Of a DNA stretch of 64,000 bases, positions 46,201 through 57,235 are shown one piece after another (the first letter of the stretch is position 1; each line of letters opens with the position of its first letter). Origin of the DNA: Patagioenas fasciata (Eukaryota > Chordata > Aves > Columbiformes > Columbidae); the NCBI RefSeq assembly GCF_037038585.1, contig NC_092523.1:3229001-3293000 (forward strand). Reading direction: 5' to 3'. The translations under genes were made by a program, and so were the position numbers. The notes under the pieces were generated by a model that was given only the letters and a program-made list of their open reading frames with translations, searched no databases and had not been told where the DNA came from.

Positions 46201-47183
46201 TCTCCCTGATGAGTCTTTGAAGGATCTTGCTTGTAATAATATTTCTCGGTGCTTGATGTGGCTGAATAGCATTGAGCTCCATGGTACCAAGCAATGGAAT
46301 TAACGAGAAAAATAACCAGTTCTGCTCACTAACATTAGGAAAATAGCCTTGTAGTTGGAGGAGCACATGCTTGGATCCGAAGTGACCTGGGTTTACACTG
46401 AAGTAGCCACTACCACTGCTTTGTGGACCTACAACCCAACTCTCGTTCTTCCAATGTGCTCTTAGGCTGAGGTCTGCTCTGGAACCGGACTAAATTCAGA
46501 AACGGGCCGAGAAAGAGCAGGCTGTGAGCACAGTGATAGGCATCCCCTTTATGTCCCTTCCATGTGTGCTGATACCTTTGGCACTAAAGCACATAGAAAA
46601 ATGTGCTCTTTGATTTGGAGTCAGCATGAGCATCTTATAGTTTGGGACAAGGAAGGAGGACAAAGGGTAAGGAAATTGTATTTTCTCAAAGCCACAGTAT
46701 TTTCATTTCTAATTAGAGGGTAGAAATAGCTAGCAAGTATTGGTGAGTTTTTTTCTTATTGCTTGTATCTCCTCTAGCTTTCAAATGCTACTAACAGTAT
46801 ATCTTGTGCTCTGAAGTTAATTGGTTTCTCAGTAGCCCAAGTTGGTGTTTGTTAGTGCCAATGGGCTGCACATGTAAAAAGACTTTGACTTCTGTGCTCA
46901 AATTGAGTATTTCCTTTGCTTACAGGCAGATCTTTACCTGAAAGTGAATGCCTCCAGGTTGGAGGAGACCAGTTCTTGTCTATTGAAGATGCTGTTCAGT
47001 ATGTAGGACCTGGCCATGGCTTTAGCTGACCAGAATGGTACAAGATCTGTCTTCAGAGGTTTTCTGCTAACAGTGCATTTGAAATGTCACTTAGCTTCAG
47101 CCTTTAACCCTCCTGAAGAGGTTCCCATGCTCATTTCACCTATTGCATATCAGACTCGTGAGAATATAAAATAATGGGGAAAA
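43285..47183. other. non-coding stretch
   Basis: No repeat family recognised. Near 44260-44345 a block with retained CpGs and ATTTGCAT-like words looks enhancer-like. At 45991-46042 a pyrimidine tract plus CAG, 29 bases and GTAAGT make a possible micro-exon, discussed under findings. Nothing else stands out. Confidence 0.35.
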
Positions 47184-47437
47184 AATGGTTTTAAACTAAA
47201 GGAGGGGAGATTGAGGCTGGACATGAGGAAGAAATTGTTGCCCTGAGGGTGGCGAGAGCCTGGCCCAGGTTGGGCAGAGAGGTGGTGGATGAACCATCTC
47301 TGGAGACATCCCAGGCCAGGCTGGACGGGGCTCTGAGCAACCTGAGCTGGTGAAGATGTCCCTGCTCATGGCAGGGGTGGCACTGGGGGAGCTGGGAAGG
47401 TCCCTTCAACCCAAACTGTTCTGTAATTCTATTATGT
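47184..47437 (+). mobile_element. CR1 LINE fragment, same subfamily as 492-800
   Basis: From 'ggttttaaactaaaggaggg' to 'acccaaactgttctgtaatt', nearly identical to 560-800 except for an extra 'cctgagggtgg' segment in place of 'cctggtg' and a few point changes. The tail ends 'attctattatg'. 5'-truncated and non-coding. Antisense open frames here are artefacts. Confidence 0.95.
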
Positions 47438-50400
47438 GAGGCCACAAGCAACCATTGAGTTTAGGTGCTCAAATTTGAGCTTAAGTTTGGGGTAAACAGT
47501 GCAGGATCAGCTTGAGAGGGATCTGGGCATCAGTTTCCACCCTTGTCAGGTGTTGAACCTGGGAATCTGCACCCCTCTGAAAGAAGCAGCTCCTGTAACT
47601 ACGCAGCTATTGAGTGGTGTTCTACCTCAAACTTCAGAGCGTGTCTCAGACACGAGCACTTGGGTGCTGGTGGACAGGGAAATGCTGAACATCCTTCATC
47701 CCCTTGGTCCTGACACATGGGGAGTCAGTGTGGAACATCTGGCCACATCTCCCTGTTGCGTGGTAGTACGGTGAGAAGAAGGTCAGGAATAAGTGTGGGC
47801 AAGGAAAGGACTACTTAAGTGTTCTTTACACAGATGGGGGGGAATAATTTTACAGGCTGGATTTCTATTGGCAACAATAGAATTTGGTTGCTGCTGTGGT
47901 TTTTAATTTTTTATATTTAATCTTGTTCACACAGAGTAGAGAAACAGTTAATTTGAATGGTGGGAAATCTACTGACAAAGCATTAAATACTTGTTTATGG
48001 CAAGTTAAGACTTCGTTATCTCTGGTAATGAACATCTCCTAGGCTGACTGAAGAGCTATGACAAGCCATAGTACTGCTCCTCACTGCGTTTTGTTTGGAT
48101 GTATGACCCTTATCTTGATAACTTACCTTTGGAAAGCCACTTCAAGAGAGACTGTTTCTTTATGAGAAACTGAAATGATATTCCCTGAATTATCTTTTCT
48201 TAAAATATCTTCTTTTCCTGGTACTTCATGGTGGCACTTAAATAACACTTTATATCTCCAAAGTTCTGAGTGTGCACTAAATTCTGCTGTAACTATTAGG
48301 AAATAAAACTTCTGGCTATTGGCAGAAAAACGAATGTGATGCTTCTGTATTTGAGTAGTTTAGTACCTAAAATAGTAAAAGATGGGGGCCTGGCAGGCAG
48401 TTATGTAGCCCAAGTGTGACACAGATATCTAATAAGGAGACCAATAGAGACAGGCAAATAAAGCTTGAAATGATGAGCACTAATTCTCTGAGGCAGGTTT
48501 CTATTAACATGACTATTTCTTGAGTAATTTTCAGCTGTAGCTCTTGTCTCAGACCCTTCTGTGTGGATATATTTAATTGTACATGGTGTACCAGACACTG
48601 AGAAATGTACTGTAGGGAAGGGAGGTATCCACACTGGGATGTGGATTCTAACCTCAGCAGATATGGATTTATAACCCAAATTGCCAAAATACAGAGTCTA
48701 GCAAAAAGCTTTTTCTTAAGCAAACATCCTTTGGCAGAGGGGAAGAGTGGATTTCTCTAAATAACAAGGTTTTTAGCTTAACTGGCATCTTCAGCAGTTC
48801 ATCAGCATTGTATGTTTGTGGGTGACAACTCCTTTCTCCTGAAGGAAGGATAATATAGGTAGTGATTACACATTTATTTCTCCATCTCCATGACTTTAAC
48901 CTCTTTCAACTCCTCCAGCAAGCTGATAAAGGGATTCATCATTAATTCTTGCTGTATTTCTGTGTTGATATATGCCCATCTCCAGTGCACTTCATTCCTG
49001 GTTTCTGTGGAGGTAACTATAGCACTGTAAGCCCCTCTCTGCTTTTTTTCTCTAGCTGCTATTAGTTGAAAGGAGGGATTCAGCTCTTTTCATGCTGACA
49101 GAGACATCAGTAAGTTGTCACCTCTCTGCAGAACTAGAAGTCTGTCTCTGATGTGTGAAGCTGAGCTCAGAGGAACTTAGTCTTCATCTGTGGCACTCTC
49201 TTCATCACCAAAAGCCCCAACCCTCTTGTTCAAATCCTCCAGGGTTTCTTTTGTGCTGTGGTTCTCCCATACATTGCTCATTGTATGGTATATAGCTTTT
49301 GTCCACTCCAATTTCCAGCTCCTAAGAAGGTGGATTGCTTACTTATCTATTTTTTTTGTTTGTTTTTAAAGTTGGAGATATCCATTTATGGTGTTCCTTG
49401 CTTGGTATGCATGTTCCTCACCTGGGAAACTGGTTAATTATGATGTCCCCAATGTAAGGCAGCTCCTTAAGAGCTGGGATAGTGTTGGTCAGGCATGATA
49501 CCTGACTCTGAAAACAAAGCAGTTGGAAGCTGAGCCCCTTAGGAAAGCTCAGAAATTGGAGTAGCTTTGCTTTCATCTTCAAAAGGCAATAGGTGACAGC
49601 TCTTGTTGCACGTTAATCACAGTCTGTGCACAGAATGTCAAGAAACCCAATGCCTTGATCCTGCAATGCCTGGCTGCTCTTAACTATCATCACTTGGTAT
49701 CATCCATGTCATTGGTGCTGTGTATTTGAAGTTGAACAGCACCTTGTTAGAGGATTGGGGACTGTGCAATATAAGTATTTCCCCATGAAGCAGATGAAGT
49801 GGTGTTCCTCTGCAAAATGTGTTTGCAAAACTTCTGCTAGAGGTCCTAAGGCTTGGTCTAGGAGATATGGGTGGCTTTGTCCCCAGTCAAATTCCAGTTG
49901 AGTTCTGCCACGTGATAAGCTGTGGGAGCTCTGGTAGCATATGGTTGACATCCTATGCCATGTGGATCCTGATGTGTTGATGCTGGATTGCTGTCTTCTG
50001 CTAAAAATGGTGGAAGGTGTGATGTAGGTCCTGTGCGCAGGGACTCTTGGAGGAGAGAAGGTCTGTGTGTGCAGCTCTGACCTTGACTCAAAATCCACAT
50101 GCAGACACAAATCAAGTGGAGAGTATTCAAATGTCACAAGTGCATCGTGGTCAGTAGGTCTCTCCAGCTTTGCAGACGAGAGAATGTGAGAACGACGTGG
50201 TTTTGGAGGAGTCTTAAAGAAAAGACTGTTTTGATATTTAAATATGCACCCAGGGAGGCAGGTAGTTGTGTGTCTTGGAGAAGAATGCAAATTTATTTGC
50301 TTGCTTGGATGATTGCTTGACCACCACTTGTAGCGTGAAATGTGAATTTGGAGAGTGACTAACAGAATGGCTCCAGTGACAGAAGGCAGATGTGGGGTGG

Positions 50401-53400
50401 GGCGTGCTGTCTACAATGCGTATGTAATGAGCTTGGGTTTAAAAGTTGGATGTAGAAACACAACCACGTGTGCATGTCGGCTGTAACCCTTGCACAGCCT
50501 TTGACTGCTGGATCCTTATTTAATTGCAACTTTATTTATACTGAGGAGGTTTGTGTGAAATAATTGAGAGGGAACCTTGAAAACATGGTCCTGGGAAGTC
50601 CTAGGGAGCAGCACAGCAAGTTTGGACTTTCCACTTCTGATCAGCTTTGGAGGCTTTTGAAGCCTTAGGTGTTGTTTGGGTGTATAAAAGCAAAGAGTTT
50701 GGCTTTTTACCTGCATGGGGTGAGGAGAGACCTTGTCCCCAGGTTAACAAGCCACCCAGCAGCTCTTCAGGGACCTCTGAGATGGGGCAATGGGGTCTGC
50801 TCTGCTTGACATGGGGCTGGATGACCACATGGAAGAGCAGCATGAAATACATCTGTAATAGAGCTTTGGATAAAATGTGCTGTATCCATGCAGTTTTAGC
50901 TGCATCTGTAGTCTAATTAAGAAGCAGTTTGGCACTGACAGCTTAAAATGAATCTATAGTAGTGGGGTTTTTTGTATGCTGTCTTACTATGAATAAATAC
51001 AACTGGTCTTCTCTATCCAAGTGCTAGCAAAAGCAGAGCAGGAGATAAAGTCAACATCCATGCTATTTTGCTCTTACAAGACAAATAGAGCTGCCTGATA
51101 GACTGAACTGTTTACAAGTTTCCTTTCACTGTGGTTGACAGTGGATGGGAATAAAAACCATCTTTAATACTCTTATAGTCTTTTTTGATTTCTGCCCAGA
51201 TTGGACAATCCAGAGCACTCATCTCGAAGTCCATGGATGCTCTTAACATTAAAAGGTCAATAATGTCCACCAGGTAGTTTGTCCACCCAAAACTGACTCT
51301 GTCACACCCTCCATAAGGGTGGGTTTGGAAGTCTGAAGGTAAAACCATTCTTGTTGCTCTGGTCACTTGTAGCAGAAGTAACAATGCTTCCAAAATTAGG
51401 AAATAAATCTGCTGATGAGGTGACTTACAGGGGTACTGTGACGTTATTATGTTTTCTGTTAAATAACCACTTGTGATGACCTTAATGAGTGTGTTTGCCA
51501 GTGAAAAAGTATGAGGCAGTTGGTGTTTAAAACAACATTCCAATACCTGCTTATATTACTGGGCATTATCTTAATATGGAAATACTGGTATCATCTGAGC
51601 ACTTAAAATTAAATTTTACTTAAGGGTCCCACCAGTGTAAAGCCATATATCTATTACATAGTATTCCAAATAACCTTCTGTAGGTATCTGAAATTCCCTG
51701 TGGGCAGCTAAGCCTTTGGCTCATCCCATGGGTTGCTGCAGCAAGAATCTGCTAACAAAACCCAGCCTGATCCACTGAAATCAGCTCTTCCCTCAATGTC
51801 ATCAGCCGTTTGGGGCTCTTCTCTTGAATAGCACACTTGACCTTCTGGTCCTTCGTCTCTGGGAAAGCTGGGGGACAGAGGATTAGTGTTGTGGTTTGTG
51901 TGCTGTAGGTTTTGTTGTGTGGACCAGAGGTGTTCGCTGTTCTCCTCTCCGCTTGAACATCTCCAGCAGCGCTGGGGTGGTGTTGGGATGCTCTGTTCTG
52001 TCCATGAGCACTCCTTGTCCTCAAAATGAGCGTGAATGGCCGCATTAAGGAATATTTTTCTGTAACAGGGCATCTCCTTTGCAGAGTAGAAGAGAGATGA
52101 GCTGTCTGTGGTTGCACATCTTGCCCTCAGTTAACTAATGCACTCTAAAGCATTCCTTCCATCTTCTCTGGCGGTGGTTTTTCTTTCAATCCAAATGAGA
52201 TGAAATGCAAAACAACTCTTTGAAATTAAAGCTGCTTGAGCTGAAAGTGCTGCAAAAGTCATGCTGGATTGCAAGATGGGTCTGTGTCTACAACCTCCCC
52301 CCCCAAGAAGTCTCCCATGTGAGTAATTTCTGCTCATTTGAAGTCTAAAATGAACCCCTGAGATAAACACCCTATGTTACAACTGGAGAATGAATTTGTC
52401 TTGTTCTGAGGCACTGAGCATTTAATCCCTACAGACTCTGTCCCTTGAGACACAGCCTGGCAATTCATAGCAGATCTGAGAGTTTTCTGAACTGGGGCTC
52501 CAGCAACTCTTTTTACCCAGTTTCACATCTGAAACTTTTAACTTGGAGTGTGCAAAAACAAGTTCAGAACTTATCCATCCGCAATCCAAAAGGGCAAGAG
52601 TTCAGACCCACTTCAGAGGGCTTTTTTTGTCAAGCAATCCTGATTATGGGTTGGACGGCCAAATCACACTGCAAGCCTGTAGGCTAAGGTGGTGGTGGAG
52701 AGGCGGCATGAGAAGTGGCTGTGATAATGATGTGTGAGGTTGGCAAGGTTGCAAGGGCTAAATCGTGTGTGTAATCTCACAGGAGACTTTGCTATGGAAC
52801 AACAGATGTCACAGCAAGGCCAAGAGGGATGCTAGCCAGAACCGAGCAGAACAGGCCATATGTACCTATTGTAGACTACATTTTGTTGGCTTACAAAAGC
52901 ATGGTTGTTACATGGTGGTCGGGGTTCCTCCTCGTGCTGTCCTTGGCTCTTCTGGTGTACAAACATGATGTCCCCCAGAAAAGCCTCTGACGCTCAAAGG
53001 CATCCATGCTGGGAGATGTCAGTTCTCTAAAATGTTCTTTTTTTGGGGGGGGGAAAGCAGAACTTTGCAATTCAGTCAAATTCAAGATGTGCGGAACAGG
53101 AATCCTATGGTGCAGGACAAAGCAGGACATGCTGTGCTGTGTGCTGTTTCCTTTCGTATTAAATGACTTAACAGAAGGAAGTCATAACCCACTCAGTGTT
53201 CTCTCTTTTGTCTGGAAGAGTTAACTTTGCAGCACAAAAACAATCGGGCACAGCAGAATGACCACTTCAAGCAACATAGAAACCCATTTGCTAAATGGTG
53301 CGTTTCTTGGTAGTTTTGCAGAGTGCCTCTCTTTAAAGTGAAACTCTTATGCTTACTGTGAGGGTCTTTTAGGTGTGAAGAAGTTCATTTGACAAATTCA

Positions 53401-54981
53401 AGATGTTTCTAGCATCTGACCCAGCTACAGCATTAAAGTACAGCTGCCTGCTGAAATGACCCTGGTCATCAGGTTGGCTTTGACCACTTTAGAAGCAAGG
53501 GTGCATGTGCTGGGATGGAGTGAGCACAGAGAGACAGATGTGAAACACATGTCAGCAACAGAGTGAGCAAAACAGACTGCATATAGGTTCCTACCTCTAG
53601 AAAAAACACTCTGAAGTGGTCCAAGAGCCTTCTAGTTTCCCTTGGAAGCCTTATCAAGGGGCGAATAACCTGTGAGCTTATATGACTCCCACTAGAGAAG
53701 ATGTGAAACAATAGTGGTGGTGGATGAGACCCATCCAGAGGCAATAACCAGGAGTCAGGTGAGGTGCTGGCAGCCCTGGAGTCCCTTGTTCTGGAGGAGA
53801 TGAGGAAAAAGCCCACGTGACTTCTCCAAGGTGAGCTAGTGCTGTGATGTTGGCTACACAAACTGGGGGAAATCTGGAGAGCAATTTTAAACGAAGATTA
53901 ATTTGCTGTAGATGCCTTTCTGCAGAGCACTTGCTCCTGTCCACACCTGGTTAGACCTCTTTGGATCCAGAAAACATTTGGAGGTTGCCCAGACTGCTGT
54001 TTTTGAGCACACTGAGAAAGTCTGTTGCATATAGACATGCTTAAAGCAGCAGATATATTTGGTTTGTGTGCCTCTGGCTTCTTCTGGATGGCTGAAAACC
54101 TAGAAAGCAGGCTCTGAAGGCCTGCTGCCTTAATATTTCGAAGAAACAAGCGTTGTAAGCAGACTGTGTTTGTGCTGGGAGTGCTGTGACACTCTAGAAC
54201 TGACACCCTTAATTGGGATCTGCCTTATAGACAAACTTCCTCGGTAATAAAACACAGAATTTCTTGCACACAATTCCTAACTTGGTTATTTATTTACCCC
54301 TCATCCCTGTGAGCCTGGAAGCTTAAAGTGAACGTGCTGTTCCCAGCTGTAGCTTTTTTCCCTGCTGCTCCTGGTAGGGAAAACCGCTGTCCAAGTAACA
54401 GCCCCTCTGTGGGCAATAAAGTAACAGGGATGGGGGTGTTTGGCTTATCCCAAGCAAGGAATGAGCCACGGGGCATTGAGAACAGGACGAAGGATCGCCC
54501 AGATGCATGGCTGGGACTCCTCCTGTTGCTCTGTTTCCCTCTTGAACTTGGGCAAGCAGCTTTATTTCTGCCTTGGTCTCCTCCAAACCTATTTTTTTCT
54601 TTGAAGCTTGAGGGGAGGGAGAAGCCAATGCAGGAGAAAAAGTACCTTTTCAGGAGGTGCTCAAAGGACGAGCTGCTTCTGGATGCTACTACCCGCTCTT
54701 ATGGCTTTGTTCCCGATGCCCCGGTGCAGCCCTTAGGGCTGTCCCTTGGTATGAGTAATGGTTACAAGATGAGACGAAATGAAGGGGCGTCCCTTGGTCG
54801 CGGCTGCCAGCACAAACAGCTTCCCCGGCCGTCCGAGCCAGGAAGCCACCAAGCGAGCGTTTCCCCTTGGAGCTCCTTCCGGAGACAGGGGACCTTCCTG
54901 CGCGGGGATGCCGGCCCTTTCCTGGCTATATTTGGGTGATCTCTGCAGCACAATCCTGTGTAACTCTTGCAGGATCGATCC
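47438..54981. other. 7.5-kb stretch with no recognised gene or repeat
   Basis: The longest interval without a known transposon. There is a homopolymer junction at 53038-53053 (T run into G run). Several minus frames of 118-193 codons (for example 50290-49709) and a plus frame of 203 codons at 54328-54939 have no recognisable domain. The latter sits in a CpG-richer patch (about 54760-54930), which lowers stop-codon frequency, so it is not called as a gene. Confidence 0.4.
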
Positions 54982-55092
54982 ACAGAACAGAATTGTAGAA
55001 CGGTTTGGGTTTAGAAGGATTTTTCAAAGCTTATCTAGTGCAATGGCCCTGCCATGAGCAGGGGCATCTTCAACTAGATCGTGTCCAACCTT
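54982..55092 (-). mobile_element. short, diverged CR1 fragment
   Basis: Minus-strand CR1: 'acagaacagaattgtagaac', 'ggtttgggtttagaaggatt', 'ctagtgcaatggccctgcca', 'tgagcaggggcatcttcaac'. The similarity fades after 'tccaaccttgggatg'. Confidence 0.85.
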
Positions 55093-55400
55093 GGGATGCT
55101 GTGGTGGAGAGGGAAAAAACAAATCGAAACAACCTCCCCCTCCAAAAAGTAACACCCACACTTGTGAGTTAGGATGAAGCAGCAGATCTGCAGGAGGGAA
55201 GGTGGTTGCAAGGTGGTGGGATGGCCCATGGCCACAGTTTGCCTCCTGTTGGTAGAGGTGGTGATGGTAGGGCTGGTAACTAGCGCTGATGGTCAAGATG
55301 GAGACAAGGCTGGCCCTAGGAGATGTGCTCAGCTTGTGTCTTTCTGCCTCTCCCTTGGGATGTGAGACCCTGAGCAGATGGCAAGAGCTCATCTTAGGGT
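55093..55400. other. spacer between two CR1 pieces
   Basis: Unique-looking sequence between inward-facing CR1 fragments. The 184-codon minus frame at 55578-55024 runs across both CR1 pieces and this spacer, so it is not a gene. Confidence 0.5.
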
Positions 55401-55549
55401 AAGGTTGTGGAGTCTCCTTCTCTGAGACATTCAAACCCACCTGGATATGACCCTGTGTGATCTGCTCTGGTGACCCAGTGCTAGCAGGTGGGTTGGACTG
55501 GATGATCTCCAGAGGTCCCTTCAAACCCAACCAGTCTGTGATTCTGTGC
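55401..55549 (+). mobile_element. CR1 LINE 3' end, third subfamily
   Basis: Plus-strand CR1: 'aaggttgtggagtctccttc', 'gagacattcaaacccacctg', 'ggttggactggatgatctcc', 'agaggtcccttcaaacccaa', tail 'tctgtgattctgtgc'. The 'gttgtggagtctccttctctg' segment corresponds to ORF2 coding for the REVVESPS-type C-terminal motif. It is related to the 26.5-kb copy but has a different 3'UTR. Confidence 0.93.
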
Positions 55550-55608
55550 AAGCTGGCTTTTGTTGCTTTTAAACTCACACCTCATTTTCTGTTTTATCTT
55601 TGTCAGGC

Positions 55609-55645
55609 TAATAGTATCTGAGCACTCACCACTCAGATACTATTA
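55609..55645. repeat. perfect 14-bp hairpin with 9-base loop
   Basis: Arms 55609-55622 (taatagtatctgag) and 55632-55645 (its exact reverse complement) flank the loop 55623-55631. A further direct copy of 'actcagata' follows at 55645-55653. It lies 60 bases after a CR1 tail. There is no T run behind it, so it is not a terminator-like signal. Confidence 0.9.
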
Positions 55646-56230
55646 CTCAGATAGAGGTTGCTATGTGTGGTTGAGGACAAGGTCTCTCTGCCCTGTAGAG
55701 CTGCAGGATGGGTGGAGAGGAGGATGAGGAGCAGTGTTTGGGAATGGTCTGGATAGCTCCAGCAGCTGGTCCTGCAGCTTCAGTCACGCTCCTAGCGCAG
55801 GTATGCAGGCAGCAGACCAAGCTGGTCACGACTGGGATTCCCAGCCCTCGCTAAACTCTTGGGAGTTTGGGTTGGCCACGAGCTGTTCATGAGAAGTACT
55901 TGAAACCCACCCAAAAATTGCAGGTCTTAAACTTAGAGCTGGCAGCTCTGAGGAGCTGGCTCCGAAGGATGCAGGTAGAAAAGAGTCGGTTTTGTTTCTT
56001 TCTGTGCCAAAAAACCACGTTCCAAGGTTGTAATGGTGTGAAGAGGAGTTTTTGGCAGCCTTGGGGTCTCCTGGATATTGGTGGTTACTTTGATCATCTT
56101 AGATGGGGTGTCCCCAGTCACTTAGCAGGACTCCAGTACCAACCTCACACCAGCACAGTGGTCTGGCAGTAGGAATATTACCCTGAGGGCACTGTGTTTG
56201 CTCAGAGCACATGAAAGTTCCTGCTGAATT

Positions 56231-56307
56231 AGAACAAACAAACAAAAACACCCCAAACAACCAGAAAACACTGAAAACATCCTCACAAAACAACAACAAC
56301 AACAAAA
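56231..56307 (+). repeat. A-rich CAAA/CAA low-complexity tract
   Basis: AAAC and CAA units dominate, ending in a run of CAA triplets (about 56288-56304). T is nearly absent from the plus strand here, against the general T excess of its neighbours. Confidence 0.8.
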
Positions 56308-56899
56308 CTCTTCCAGATGGCTGAAAACACTGTGCAAATCACCTCTCTTTGGGGCAGAGGTGCTGCTGCTTCATCAAGCACCACGCTTTTGGAAATCTTT
56401 AATGTTGGCAGCAAGCATTCTGCTAGAGGTTAAATAATTGTCCAGTGTTTTTCATGATTGGTTCTGTGATGCTCTCTCTTGCCCTGTTAATCAACTCTAT
56501 TGTCATTAAACTGTGTTCTAGTGTCATTACTGGGGCATAATTCACGGAGGGAAGTAGAACATAAGCTTGTGTTACTGAGCCAAATTTGCTTAACCTGCAT
56601 AAAATAGTCTGTCAAAGTTGTATTTCTCCAGGCTGCCACTAATTCTGTTTGTGTTGCTGAAGATCTGAATGACTCTCTATGATTTGATCTTTCTTGGATT
56701 TAGGAGTTATTGGTTACTGGGAGTTTAGGGAGAAGTTTCTGGTTTACACTGGAGAGTTGGAAAGGCGATAGTGAGGACCAAGCTCAAAATATAATAGCTT
56801 CTGTAGAAGATATAACAAGAATGAGATTATCTCCATCCTGGAAAAGGTCACAAGGAAATAGTGAAGAGTGACAAAGGTGGGAAATTAAGGTACATAATC

Positions 56900-57235
56900 C
56901 AGTGTTTTTTTGCTTAAAAGCCTAGCAGAAGGAAACTGTTCTTCTGACAGCATGTGGAGCTCCCTGCCACAGGAGTTTGGAGATGCTGAAATGCAGATGA
57001 CCTCAAAGAATGAGCAAGTATGGACATGTGCTGCAGGCTGTAAAATGCAGAGACCCATCTCTAACTCTCAAAGTCCTCAGAACGCAGACTTGTTGGAGAA
57101 CATCTTAGGAGACCTCCCCATAGGCTGGGCTGGTGAGAGCGCTCTCTTCTAGGTATTTGTTGGTAGCTGTTATCTGATCCAGGACACTAGACTAGATGGA
57201 GATTTTGTAGATCAGTGTTCTTAAGCTCTTGAGAT
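56900..57235 (+). mobile_element. possible ancient CR1-like LINE remnant
   Basis: Two words resemble the 3' ends of old amniote CR1-type elements: 'gctccctgccacaggag' at about 56958 and 'tctgatccaggacactagac' followed by 'tagatgg' at about 57172-57200. The order fits plus orientation, but what lies between is too decayed to follow. It could be coincidence. Confidence 0.3.

Noticed and set aside
49709-50290. 193-codon minus frame
   Set aside because: No domain or compositional sign of coding. Overlapping frames are open in other phases. The length is plausible by chance in 64 kb.
55024-55578. 184-codon minus frame
   Set aside because: It crosses two CR1 pieces and the spacer between them, so it cannot be an ancient coding sequence.
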